From positions 2,935,001-2,999,000 of the forward strand of contig WARS01000110.1 in the NCBI GenBank assembly GCA_008933995.1: 64,000 bases of DNA, read 5' to 3'. Origin of the DNA: Datnioides undecimradiatus (lineage: Eukaryota; Chordata; Actinopteri; Lobotiformes; Datnioididae). The translations under genes and the position numbers were made by a program. Under the pieces are notes generated by a model. It was not told the DNA's origin. It did no database searches and saw only the letters and a list, made by a program, of their open reading frames with translations. Below are positions 10,001-21,571 of the stretch, in pieces; positions within the stretch are counted from its first letter, which is position 1, and the number at the start of each line of letters is the position of its first letter.

Positions 10001-13000
10001 TAACTGTATACATACATATACATACAATACGTACATATACAGTCATAATTGCAGTGCCTATGTGACTGTGGTTTACTGTACTTGAGTGTTGTACAGTGTA
10101 CATGTGTTGTAATATGCAATTTCAGCTTTTGTTTGTCAAGACCTTCTGTTTGTGATATATACCAGTACATACACCGTCAAGTATATGTGTACAGAATTAC
10201 GGCTAAGATAATGTAAAACAAATCATGACATGACAACAAGCATTTAAAATATGTTCAAGCATTTATTAGTGGTTTATGTTAACAGTTGGGTGCATCTTGT
10301 GCTGGTGGTTTTAGATTGGATGGGCCTTACCACCTGGAAAAGGAGAACAATATTGTATTGTTTAATCAAATCTTTAAAAATAATAATTTTGTAGCTGGCA
10401 AGAATGTTAAACAGCAGATAACTTAAACCCTTAATGTGGGTTTAGTTCAAATATAATTTACAGAAAGTGAACATAGAGTGGACGTGATTGCCATAAGCTA
10501 ACACTCACCCGTGTTAGACCTGATTGCTATGAGCCAACTTAATTGAGAATTTTCCTAAACCTTGTACATTTTTTTTGTAAATAAATCCTCACAGTTTTGG
10601 TTACACTTTACCCTTGGCTTCCTCACTCTGGTCTCCTCTGGAGTCATAACTTGTGTCAAACTGTAATGCTAAGGTAACAGACTGTGTATATAATAGTTAA
10701 GTCTAACTCCATCGTGACAACCTAAAGCCACCTGTGAGATCAGTCACAGGTGTATACTTTTTAGTGATTATATTTTTTCCTAATGCTATTACGTACTTTT
10801 CCTTAAGTAGAATGTTTAATTCAGTGCTGTACCTTTTTAATGGGGTATGTCTACATTACTCTATTGGTATTTTTATTGAAACAAAGGATCTTAGCACCCT
10901 CTCCTTCACTGTAAACAGCCATGCTGAGTTGTGTTATTATGACAATAACGATTACAAGCAGAAAATACATGAATCTTTTCCCCTTCTGTCAACCATCCCA
11001 CATGTCATTTCAAGAGCTGTTCAGATTTTTGCTAGAGTCAGTATATAGTGGCCATTTGAGGAACTCCACTTACTTCATACCTTAATCTTAAACCCTTCTT
11101 TTGTTCTGTGTGAGCACTTTATCAGATGCCTGCCCACTCTGTCATCCTCATCTTCTTCCTCAAATTTCACCTTCCACCCTTGTTTTCTGTGTCTGCTGTT
11201 CGAGACCTCTAGGGACAGCAGGAAGGACACGGTGGGAATAATGTTACATGGTGAGCCCAAAACTAGACTGAACTAAAACTGAAACACACACATACAGAAA
11301 ATACAGGCACACACACATACAAAGGCCTTAAATGAATTATAGCTTTGAGGGGAAAAACAAATGAACAAATGGGCCAGCTAGGAACAGATGCAGAGGCGAA
11401 AGGTGGTTTAGACCAAACTAGAACTCACTTACAGTGTATACAGATAAGCGGACACACGCACACATAGCTCTGTGCACAGGTTGATTGGATTTGGTTTCCT
11501 ATAATGGGGGGAGGAACAGAGTAACACACACAGCTGTTTAAGTGCTTGAAGGTTCAGACATACACACATCCTCAAGCTGTCTTCCTGCCTTCCTCCTGAG
11601 CCACTGAAATAAATGGGTTTTTAAAGTAAGTCTTATGCAATTATTTCTGGTTCTCTGCAATGCACCTACTCTGAAGTGTGTGTGTGTGAGACAGAGAGAG
11701 AGCGAGAGAGAGAGAGAGAGGGGCTAGATCTCATATTGTAGCAGCACCCACGCCTCTCTAGTGAAAACTGAAAGCTTTCTGCATCACTGAAACTTGCTAT
11801 GTGTGAACCATTCCATGCACACATACAGTAGCACAGCCAATAGTAGTTAGAGGGAGGTGCACAGCATGAATATGTATGAATGTAAGCCAGATCCTCTCCG
11901 ATTCAACACATTAGGATCAGAGAATTACCTGAGAAACTGTAAGATGCTATTTATCCAGCTGCCAGATGACCATGAGTACATATAACACTTCCTCAGGCAG
12001 CTTCAAGGTCAAAGCAGTGTTTGTGAGTTTGTAAATTTTTATATCAAACACTAACTGTGTGTGTAAGAAACTGGAAGTCACTAATCTTACTAAAGTATTG
12101 TGTGTGTGTATATATATGTGTACGCTTACAGTTATTGTGTTACAATTCAGCAGGTAACCAGAGAAGACCTTAAATGCACTTTCCTTTCTTCCCTTGCTCC
12201 TTATTGTTGTGTTAAGCTGCAGGTAAGCGATTCAGCAGAGCTTTTCCTCATCTTCCAAAGCCTTTGTTCGCAAATATTCCAATGTCCAATCTTTCTCCTC
12301 TCTCTCTCTTTCTCTCATGTTGATTAAATGGGGTTCTCATATTCCACAGCAGCTGGATGGGGGAGGACGTGCTGAAAAGTGACAGTGTGTGAAACACTGC
12401 TTCATTCTCTGCTGACATTTTGTCCTTGTAGCAGCTCTATTAACTGTCTGTGTGTGTGGGTGTGTGTGTGCATTGTCTCTCTAATTGGCTCTGCAGTTAA
12501 GCTGCTGATCCCCTCTTTTAGATCATTAAAGGTATCAGAAAAATTATGAATTGTGCTTGTGGTGGTGTGATGATGTATGGCCAGAGATAGATGAGATAAA
12601 GTTGTATGTGAAGTTGTTTTTAATATCAGAGACCATTAGAAGGTGGCAAAGTCATGACATTTAACTCGAAATTGACATTGCTGAGTTTAACAATTTGTCA
12701 CTGCTGCTGTTCTATGAGAAAATTGACTAAAAATTATTTTTTAAAATTTTAGCCACAGATTTAAGTGCATTTTTAAATATTTGAAGGTGAACAAGCTGCT
12801 TCCACCACTTATGCTCAGGGTCATTTTAGTTTTTTTATTCTTAACTGATTTCTCCAAAAAACCTTTGGATGTTTTGGGGTTTTTTTGCTGTCAGCAATAA
12901 CACAGTTAAAATTATCCAATGAGTTTGTCAGATGATGTTGCAATTAGAAAATAATGATTTGAACAGGTATTGACTGTGATGCCATTTATTTGCAAACTGA

Positions 13001-14719
13001 AAAGAGGATATAGAGGAAATGTATTTAGCTATTTAATCTGTATGACCTGACTAAAGAGCATGAATAGTGTTTTTAAGTTCCAGTTCACACAGAGCAGCCA
13101 CATGGAAATGTGAATCTCTTTCTATTCAATCCTCTGTCTCTAATCTTCCTCAGTGGGGGGAGGGGGCATACTTTCACATACACTGAAAGTTCACTGCAAA
13201 CCACACACACCCTGTCTGTCTAAGATGGAGGAGGAAGACACAAGTGAAGAAATAAGTGAAGAAATATTAAACCGGGAGGAGGAGAGAAAGGAGACATGAA
13301 ATGAGAGAAGGATGAAAATACAGAGAGGGACTGCTGGACAAGAGGAGGAGGGTTAAGGGAGAGAATGGGGAGCTAAGAAGCAGAAGATTAAATAGTGAAG
13401 GATAAGCAGAGCAAGGGGTGAGGAAAGGAAGAACAGAAAGAATAAGAACAAAACAAGACAGCAAAAGAGAAGAGAAATAGTGAGTACTTGAGACTAACAA
13501 GCAAATGAAAGAGGCTGCAAGTGAAGGAAGGAGGAATCAGGAAGTCCTCCTTCTTTCCTCCTTTATTAGCGCTGGCTTTACTGTGGAGCATTCAAGCCTA
13601 GTCAAAACAATGTAACCTGCTGACTTATCCAGAGAAAAATTTGTAAAATATAGTCGCTGTGGATGGGAGGGGCATTGGTTGTCAGTGTAAAGTCAAGAGG
13701 ATTGAAATAACTATTTTTATTTTAAATTCTTAGCATTTTGAAAGTGGTGATTTTCCTTCAGTGATGGGTAAAACCCGCTAAAAAAACTGTGTACTGAATG
13801 GAGGTGTGCCATTTTATGTTGTTCATGAGTTTCATATCATGATAATGGCAATATTCTGACTTGTTGATGACATAACATACTAACAGGCATGACTAAAAGC
13901 TGAAATAAGCAGAAGGACTTGGCTGAGTATGAAGAGATCTCAATAGCTATTTTAAGTTTTTAACCAAAAATATTTTTCATCAAGAATATTATTACAAAAA
14001 AAGCTGATACTTTTAAAAGTAAAAGCATCAGCTAAATATTGGAATTTTATGTAAAGGCACAAAATCCTTTCCTGTTACTTCAATATAGATTAACTCTCAA
14101 ATAATGTAACTGTAAACTTATTTTTCATCAGCTGTTTGTGCATAGAATTTTTAAAAATCAAAGTTAACCTAGATATGCCTTAAGCTTTACTGTACTGAAT
14201 GTATATAGAAAAATGAACACAAACTTGTCTCACAAAGAATTTACTAGCCACAATGAATATATTGGAGCAGAAAATCTGACAAAACTCAACAAACATAAGC
14301 ATAACTGACAGATTAGTGGTCATATTATTAGAACTGAAATTTGAAATATCAGAGAGAGTAAAGGAAAATGGAACAAAAAAAAATAGCATACTGACATTTA
14401 GTGTATTAACAGCAGCATTTTCAAACAAGGTCTGCACTAAGATTTAGTGGCGGCGAATGTATATTTTCAAATAAGCTCTCCAAAAAAAACCTGAGTAATA
14501 ACACTGAGTAATGTGTGTGTGTGTGAGTGGAGACTGATAGAGGGATAGTGTGTGTATGAGAGAGGGAGAGAGTGGGAAAGAGAGTGGGAAAGTGACAGAG
14601 AAACTAGTACCAGCATTCATCAACACTATGTATCAAACAACTGCCATTTTCAAGCAAGCTTTACACTGACATTTAGTGTATGCGTAGTTTTTGTATGTGT
14701 ATCAGTGTAAAAAGTCAAC
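10001..14719. other. Long non-coding stretch, no gene recognised
   Basis: Only short ORFs without motifs occur. A (TG)n(AG)n microsatellite lies at about 11678-11720, short TG runs at 12100-12117 and 12450-12470, and a purine-rich block at 13226-13545 (separate entry). A phrase like 'ctgacatttagtgtat' recurs at about 14391 and 14668, a minor local duplication. Any conserved enhancer here would need cross-species alignment to see. Confidence 0.5.
13226..13545 (+). repeat. 320-bp purine-rich (AG) tract
   Basis: The plus strand is strongly biased to A and G with only scattered pyrimidines. The two overlapping minus-strand ORFs of 67 and 77 codons (Leu/Ser/Phe/Pro-rich) are artefacts of this bias. 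Such tracts can adopt triplex structures, but none is demonstrated here. Confidence 0.7.
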
Positions 14720-17700
14720 TTACCACACACAACAATGGAACTTTACACAATGGTCCATCTGCACCTCATCTGCTAGGCATGTGTCCTTCAAATAACATAA
14801 CATCACATCTTCCTTCTCATCGTAGTAAGACAGCAGAAGCAGCACCATCTCTGTGACCTCTTCAAAGCAACCAGTTAGCTCTCCCCTAATCACCTGAAAC
14901 TTGATCACAGCTTGCAGGAACTTTTTGCTCTTGCTCTTTGCTTCTTTTTGCAACACTTTCCAAGTGCTTCAGGAGCTATTTCCCCTTCAGATCCACATTC
15001 AATTCCAGTGAGTTCCTTAAAGGGGACATATTATGGCAGCTGAAAGTTGTTTTAAACGGGTCTTGGATGTCTTGAAAACAAGCTTTTGAAATTTTTTGAA
15101 AAAACAAAAACAAAAAAAAAAAACTCTGGGGAGGGTCTGCAGTCTCTACCATTCACTACCTTCTTATCTGCGTGGGTGGGGAGGCTATTATAATGAGGTA
15201 CTGCACTGATTGGCTGCCTGAATGAAGTATGGAGAGGAGGGTACAGAGCAGTGCAGGACCAATGTCCAACATGGCTAGCGCTCCCGATGAACAGCCCGCG
15301 GCCGTACACTGTAGCTACGACCCAGAATCTGACCCCAAACAGCAGGAGGAAACGGTTGAAAAGAATAAAAAAATAAAACACAACCATGGTCTCCTGTGGT
15401 CTTCTGGGGCTGGAACAGAATATAGGCATTTGTGTTGGTTTTTACAACCAACAACAGAGCAATTTGCATGTCTGGCTCTTACTGACAACATCGCGACACA
15501 CCCCTAGCTTACCGCTGGAAACGGCGAACTTCACCTAGCGGGATGAACGCCCCCTCTCAGTGGTTTCACAGCCTATGTAAATCACTGCTGTCGTTACATA
15601 ATGACAGGAGTTTAGTTTTAATGTGTATAGGTCCCCTTTAAAGTGAACTGCCATGCCAAGTTCAACAAACCAAAATGGCTACTTCTCCATGAGGTATTTG
15701 GTGGATTTCCTCTGGTCGACTTGTTTGCACTGTGTGTTGATTTCATAAGTAATTACCCCTAACTAGTTCCACATATTTTTAAGCTTTTCTTTATTTTGCT
15801 GCTGGCCGTCTGCAGTCCTTCCAAGGGGCAGGAATTTTACATCCCATTTGATGCACCCCTAAGTGTGAATTTCATCTGTCAGTCTCACCAGAATGACTTT
15901 GGATTGCAGATCACTTCCCATTTTTAATTCTATTTTGCTATTTTGTTTAACAAGGGAGTGATTCCCTTGTCCAATAATGTCACCCTCAATTACATCTTGC
16001 AGAAATTTGGGATATTTAGCCACCAGTTTTAGGGTTTTTTTTTTGCAACATCACTGGCATTACTTTTACTTATGGATGTTTTTTGCATCATCTCACAAAC
16101 CACGATCCTGCGCATCTCCCTTCTCATTTGTGGATTTGGATGTTTCCCTCTCTCCAATGCCTGCATCAATTCCTCTGGGATCCTCTACCATGGTATCATA
16201 AAAATATCCACCCAGTGTAGGGGAGGTCCTGGTGAGGCACCAACCGATGAGCTGCTGCATTCAGTAAACTGGCCTGGCCTGGATTATCAGGGATCATACT
16301 GTGAATGTTTTTATATTTTGGACCGATCTTTTACTTTAGTGACTGATTGTATCCTGCACTGCAATACTTTACTTACATTTCAGCTTCTAGGCAGCAAGTA
16401 ACTTTTGGGCTTGAATGGGTCTCAAGGAGGACAATAAATCTGCTTCTTCAATAAACTGAAGATCATCATATGCCTTTGTAAGGTTTCTTCTAAAATGTCT
16501 TTTGACACTTCTGGAAGGCACAAGTAGTTAAGACGTTTAGTCAAGCAACACTATCCATATATTGTATTCAGATAAGAAGCACCTCTACTTAGAGTATATA
16601 ACGTGAGGAATCATTTTCACCTCATATAAAACTAAAAGGAAAATCTTCAGTCACTTTCCTAGTGATTTCTATTAAGCATATATGTACATTCGTAGAACAC
16701 AATCTCTGCCAACGTGGCCAAGATCAAGTTTACTTTGACAAAACCCTGTGACTTGGTGCCCTTCAATAATGTATGATGTTTAATGGATAAAGATCTACCA
16801 GATCATTAGTGTTAAGACACTGCATCCTTCTACTCTGTTTTGTGGCTGAGTACAGATGATATTCAGCATGATAGTCAGATTTGTGTCCATCACAAAGTAA
16901 ACAGCGGCATTATTCTGAATTAAAATAATGACAAGCTATGTGAACTCCACGAACTCATCATTTTTTAAACAAGAAAATCACCTTTCCTGTATGATGTACC
17001 TTTATACTGTATTTCTGTGGAAACACTGGTATCGTTTCTGAAAAGCCAAAATCACTAACTGCTTGTTTAATTGTGTCACTATAGAGGTTGGGGAAAAACA
17101 ACTGTCTTTTACTTGCAGAAGCTGACTGCATTCTGGCCCAGCTGAGGGAAATGCCTGAATCATCTGATATCTTTCACATAAAGTTATGCAGATCTTTTTA
17201 AAGTTTTCAAAAGTATCTCAAGTTTCAATATTAGTGCTGGATAATGTCCCAAGAAATGGTGTTTTGGTTTTAGAGGACTCTCAAGAAACAAAAACTTTCT
17301 TGAACCCAAATACCATTGGATCATAATATCAAGATAGACTACCTGTGACAGTAAAATCCTTTTAGCACAAATCATATCGACAATATAAGTTGGAGAGTTA
17401 ACTGCCACACATCATCTTTTGGATTTGGCACTTTGTCACCAATATGAACCCAGGCAGCAGCCTCAAGAAATTCCAGTTCTGTACTGCATGACCTGAAAGT
17501 TTGGACCCCTTAGAGTTGACAGCACATGGCTTTGTTCGAGAATCAGATCTTTCGTACTTGAATTGCTTGATGTGATGGTTCAAAAGTGAATATGTAAGCC
17601 ACTTTTTTCTCTTAATGAAATAATTCAGGTACAGTACAACATCATAGGATAAGACACCCTCAAATATGTCATGACCTAAACAAGGTTGGAGACCAGGCTG

Positions 17701-18420
17701 GCATATGTGAACATTCCAATGCATTGAAAACAGAGTTCACTTTTATTCCTTTGATGCCTTGACTGCCTCCAGTTTGTAGATCACCAACAGCAGAATCATA
17801 GCTTTCAGAATGCATTGTGGACCACAAACATCTGGGGATCATCACTCTGAAACTCACTTTGTGTGATTTCGCAGTATCTGCAAAAGTACTGAGAATGAGA
17901 TTAGAATGAAAATTTCTGTAAACCCTCCAATGCTGTGTGAACCTAAATTATGACCAGCAGTATAGTACAAAGCCCCTTTGATTGTTTCCCCACCCACAGT
18001 TGTTCCATTTTCTTCCAAATCTTTCAAATCCAATAACATCTCTAAGAAAACCTTAGCACTCCCAAAGTGTTTTAGTTCATTCTCTCCACACAGTGGGGCA
18101 AGGGAAATATGATCAGCATTGCACCACACATGAATAGGTAGATTTGCCACAGAAAGATACACTGCAACAACTTTGTGATTTTTCTTAGCAGAGCCAAGTG
18201 GATTTACTATTTCAAAAGCATCCTGGTACAGAATTAGCTTCAGGCATCCTGGATTTTCACTTACGTCACCAAAAACATGTGCTCTTGGGACACTGTATTC
18301 CTCTACAATTCTGATTCTAATACGCTAGTCAATGTTGCTTCACAGGTATGTAGTAAGCAAATCTTTGTGTCATATGCTCATTATTCAACACTTGTAGACT
18401 TGATGTATATGAACATGCTT
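14720..18420 (-). pseudogene. Degenerate multidomain protein gene, probably transposon-encoded
   Basis: Minus-strand reading, with many stops and frame changes, gives a co-linear series of recognisable blocks. These include 'LKLILYQDAFEIVNPLGSAK' (about 18250), 'GALYYTAGHNLGSHSIGGFT' (about 17935-17995), 'LGHDIFEGVLSYDVVLYLNY' (about 17620-17680), 'AVQNWNFLRLLPG' (about 17450), 'KPKHHFLGHYPALILK' (about 17220-17270) and 'LYSDTIKQAVSDFGFSETIP' (about 17030-17090). Near 16790-16860 comes 'SATKQSRRMQCLN', and at 14720-14956 the C-terminal 'KKFLQAVIKFQVIRGELTGC'. I associate these blocks with a multicopy uncharacterised protein family in teleosts. The HDIFEG and KHHFLxHYP motifs recall CACTA/EnSpm-like transposon proteins, but that assignment is uncertain. 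A 617-bp MITE interrupts it at 15021-15637. Confidence 0.6.
15021..15637. mobile_element. TTAA-flanked MITE inserted in the relic coding frame
   Basis: TTAA flanks the element at 15017-15020 and 15638-15641. The ends are inverted: AGGGGACATAT at the left and ATAGGTCCCCT at the right. On either side the host pseudogene frame continues on the minus strand, reading '..LGMAVHF' up to the right TTAA and 'KELTGIE..' from the left one, so one TTAA lay in the codons for His-Phe-Lys before insertion. A partial second copy lies at 45820-46117. The TTAA target points to a piggyBac-type transposase supplied in trans, though the AGGGGAC ends are not the usual CCC type. Confidence 0.8.
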
Positions 18421-18711
18421 TTGAATGTTTGAGCTCTGGAATATATTGTTCTCAGTAGCCCCTGATGACAGTTTGAAAACAGATCCAAACCCTTCACACA
18501 GTCACAGATTTTAGTCATCTGTTAGACTCATGCCATCTTTCTCCTGCAGCCCTGCCTTGTTTCGCTAGAGAATGTTAGGTGACAACCAAACCAGAGCCCG
18601 TCTACCAATTAGAAATTAGGAGAGTCACAGAGCCACAGAGAGTTGTTTTCTCTGCTCTGGGAATTCTAAATTAGAAATTAGAAACCATCACACATGGAAC
18701 TGGTTATTACA

Positions 18712-18935
18712 CGCTGCGGCTGTGGCTCAGTGGTAGAGCGAGTCATCCACCTATCAGTGGATTGGTGGTTTGATCCCCAACTTCTCTGGGTTGCATGCCG
18801 AAGTGTCCTTGGGCAAGACACCTAACTCCTTTGTTTCCTTAGTTTCGTTTGGTGTGAATGGGTGAATGCCGACCTGTAGTGTAGAGCGCTTTGAGTGGTC
18901 AGATGACTAGAAAAGCGCTATACCCAGTGATTTTA
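18712..18935 (+). repeat. tRNA-derived SINE
   Basis: The head carries RNA polymerase III promoter boxes in tRNA spacing: A box 'tggctcagtgg' at 18723-18733 and B box 'GGTTTGATCC' at 18767-18776. It is followed by a non-tRNA body with 'gtccttgggcaagacac' and 'agagcgctttgag...aaaagcgctata', phrases typical of abundant fish SINEs. The tRNA-like head does not close into a clean acceptor stem, so it is not a tRNA gene. Confidence 0.75.
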
Positions 18936-20011
18936 AGGGCAACAATGCTTGGCTGGGGAGGGTTGGTAGGGTAGCAGCTGTGCAAATGCAAGGTAGACAA
19001 CGATGGTATCTTGAAGGGAGATGTGTCCTGTCTCATTCACATATGCAAATCCACACATGCATTTTCAAATCTCCACATGCACTTTCATATCTCTACCATG
19101 GCAGTGGTCTAGCAAAAGTCAGATGTAAAAAGAGAGCCAATTGAGAGTCTGGGCTGAATTGTGACTGATGAATTGTCTGGAATTCCAGATCTTGGAGCAA
19201 AATTTAAAGATTCATCTACACATTTACATATTTCCACTCACTTTTGCAAATCTATACACATATCTTCACATGCATTTACAGATCTATGTGCACATTTACA
19301 GATTTGTCTACACATATAAGAATAGTTTTGCTCCAATAATAGTCCCATAGGTTTTGCTTTCTAAAACCATAAAATGTCTGATGTGTCTTAACTTGATGAT
19401 TGACTGAGATGTTTGAGTCATTTAGATGTTTCAGTTATTATTTTAGGTGCCAGTGTGCTCTAGTTCTCTGTATGTATGAGATAATAGGTCTGTTTATGTT
19501 CTCCTCCACCTCTCATACTCTTTTCCACCTCATCTGCCAGTCTGTCTTAATGCTTGTCTTCCTACACTCCTTGCAGATAGAGGAGGCTGTAATTATCTCA
19601 GCAGGACAGAGAACAATCCCAGTGTTTTGCTGCAACGCAGTATTAGGCATTGAGGGTCTCTTAAACTGACAAAACATCAGTCTGATGGTGTATTTTTCTT
19701 GTCTGGTGATGGTAGTTTTTCTTAGGTCACACTTTATATCTAAGTCTCAATCTGGACTGTTCTTGAGTTGGATGTAATTTCAACATTGCACTTAGTGTTG
19801 TTTTACATTAGATATATTAGTGCATCCCTGTAATGGTGGGCAATGAAGACTGTGGCATTTGTTTTTCACATGTGATATTTCATATGGTGTTGGAGTGCAT
19901 CCCTACTTTTAGACTTAAAAAGAGAAACTAATTAGGTCTGCAATGCTTTAGAAAGTCACTGGTCAAAACAGCATTTGCGTGCATCAATTGAGTTTTTTAT
20001 TGCTATGCACC
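18936..20011. other. Non-coding stretch, nothing recognised
   Basis: No motif-bearing ORF occurs. Phrases built on 'tctacacatttaca' and 'cacatgcattt' recur loosely between 19030 and 19320, suggesting an imperfect short tandem repeat. Confidence 0.45.
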
Positions 20012-20650
20012 ACACCTCCCAGGGGTCGTCTCTACTCCCTGTCTGCACCTGAAAGAGAGGCCATGGAGGTCTACATTAATGATGCTTTGGCTGCCGGGAT
20101 CATTCATCCCTCCTCGTCATCTGCTGGGGCAGGATTTTTCTTCTTGGACAAGAAAGACGGGTCCCTGAGGCCGTGCATCGACTTCAGGGGCCTCAATGAC
20201 ATCACCATCAAAAATCGTTATCCTCTCCCACTCATCGCATCAGCCTTCGAGTTGCTTCAAGGGACGAAGCTCTTCACCAAGCTGGATCTCCGCAACGCCT
20301 ACCATCTGGTTCAGATCCGGGAGGGGGATGAGTGGAAGACAGCCTTAAACACGCCTACAGGACACTATGAGTACCTGGTTATGCCTTTCGGCCTAATCAA
20401 TGCCCCGGCTGTTTTCCAGGCACTCATTAATGATGTTTTGAGAGACATGCTCAACAAGTTTGTGTTTGTCTATTTGGACGACATTCTGATTTTCTCCCGG
20501 TCCAAGGAAGAACATGTGCATCATGTTCAGAGTGTGCTCCAGCGCTTGCTGGAGAACTCTCTGTTTGTCAAGGCTGAGAAATGTGAGTTCAATGCTACCT
20601 CTGTCTCATTCCTGGGGTACATCATTGGTCAAGGCAGCGTGGTCCCAGTT
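20012..20650 (+). pseudogene. Gypsy reverse transcriptase domain
   Basis: The frame is open from before 20012 to a TGA at 20687-20689. It shows the canonical Ty3/gypsy RT blocks: '[20 protein letters not shown]', '[20 protein letters not shown]' and '[20 protein letters not shown]'. It also shows '[18 protein letters not shown]' and the catalytic box '[12 protein letters not shown]', so the three metal-binding Asp residues are intact. It ends abruptly after '[10 protein letters not shown]', where the thumb and RNase H should follow. 'GLINAP' differs from the commoner GLTNAP. This is one of the best preserved retroelement coding segments here, but it lacks a start, protease and RNase H. Confidence 0.85.
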
Positions 20651-21098
20651 CCTGTCCCCATGACCGCCTGTTTGTCCCTCAGGGCTTGAGGTCTGACGTC
20701 CTGCAATGGGCCCACAGCTCCCAGCTCACATGTCGTCCAGGCATTAAGCGCACCAAAGAGGTCCTGCAACAACGGTTCTGGTGGCCCACCTTGGAGGAAG
20801 ACACAAGAAGGTTCGTCAACGCCTGTCTGATCTGCAGTCAAAACAGATCCTCCCGACAGGCTCCTGCCGGTTACCTGCAACCTCTGCCTGTGCCACATTG
20901 GCCCTGGTCCCACATTTCATTGGACTTTGTTACCGGTCTGCCACTGTCGGGTGGATTCACCACAATCCTGACGTTGGTAGACCGGTTCAGCAAAATGGCT
21001 CACTTTGTGCCCCTACCCAAGCTTCCGTCGCCCAGGGAGACCACTGAACTAGTTCTGCAGAATGTGTTTAGGCTCCACGGCCTTCCGGAGGAGGAGGC
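20651..21098 (+). pseudogene. Gypsy integrase, N-terminal half
   Basis: One open frame (continuing to 21474 through the LTR) reads 'LLQWAHSS'-like zinc-binding start, then 'RPGIKRTKEVLQQRFWWPTL', 'CLICSQNR' (the Cys pair) and 'WPWSHISLDFVTGLPLS' with the first catalytic Asp. 'TLVDRFSKMAHFVPLPK' and 'FRLHGLPEE' follow. The zinc-finger His that usually precedes Pro-Gly is Arg. The frame leaves integrase exactly at GLPEE, where the second catalytic acid (VSDRG in relatives) should follow, and runs into LTR sequence. Deletion probably joined GAG-rich integrase sequence to the purine tract before the LTR. Confidence 0.8.
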
Positions 21099-21571
21099 TG
21101 TGATGGATGTCTCTGTTTCAGTAATTTTCCACTCTCCCTGCCTCTGCTCCACTCTACCTGTCAGCAACTCCCACCTCATCAGCCCAACTCCACTCACCTG
21201 GAAGCACAGCTGCAGCTCATTCCTAATCAGCCCAGTATTTAAGCCTCTCCAGCACTCTCACTCTTTGCCAGATTGTTCTGCTGCGTTCATACAAGACTTT
21301 CCAGCACTCTTTTCCTGCCTGACCTCCCGTTGCCGACCCTACCTGCCTCTGACCTGCCTACCTTGCCTGCCTCCCGGTAAACTCACCTGCCCTCTGTCCC
21401 TAACCACGTGTTCTGCCTTGGCGTCTCCGGCTTTTGTCTGCTCTCCCGGCTCTGACTCCTCCGCCTGTTTTTGACTTCCCTGCTGCACGTCCCTCACCTG
21501 CTCCCCTTTCTCGTCGGCCTTACCTCCAGCTTCCAGAGTGCTGCTTTTGGTTCCAAAGAACATCCATTACA
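21099..21571 (+). repeat. 3' LTR of the gypsy remnant
   Basis: The block starts TGTGATGGATG and ends CATCCATTACA, an imperfect inverted pair with TG...CA termini. A TATA-like 'tatttaag' lies near 21236. It follows the purine stretch 'ggaggaggaggc', which could serve as the polypurine primer site. Only this LTR is present. Confidence 0.7.

Larger units (their letters stand above)
20012..21571 (+). mobile_element. Ty3/gypsy retrotransposon remnant: RT, integrase piece, 3' LTR
   Basis: Three pieces of one element lie in the correct order: reverse transcriptase (20012-20640), the N-terminal half of integrase (about 20650-21098), and an LTR (21099-21571). Two internal deletions removed RNase H with the start of integrase's linker, and the integrase core beyond its first half. 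The 5' LTR, gag and protease are absent. The element cannot transpose. GC content is clearly higher than in the surrounding sequence, which makes it stand out. Confidence 0.85.

Noticed and set aside
13267-13591. Two overlapping minus ORFs, Leu/Ser-rich, membrane-like
   Set aside because: Artefact of the complementary strand of a purine-rich tract.
15229-15507. 92-codon plus-strand ORF with a reasonable start
   Set aside because: It lies wholly inside the TTAA-flanked MITE, and the second copy at 45.8-46.1 kb does not preserve the frame.
18712-18785. Possible tRNA gene (good A and B boxes)
   Set aside because: No clean acceptor or anticodon stems, and it is followed by a typical SINE body.
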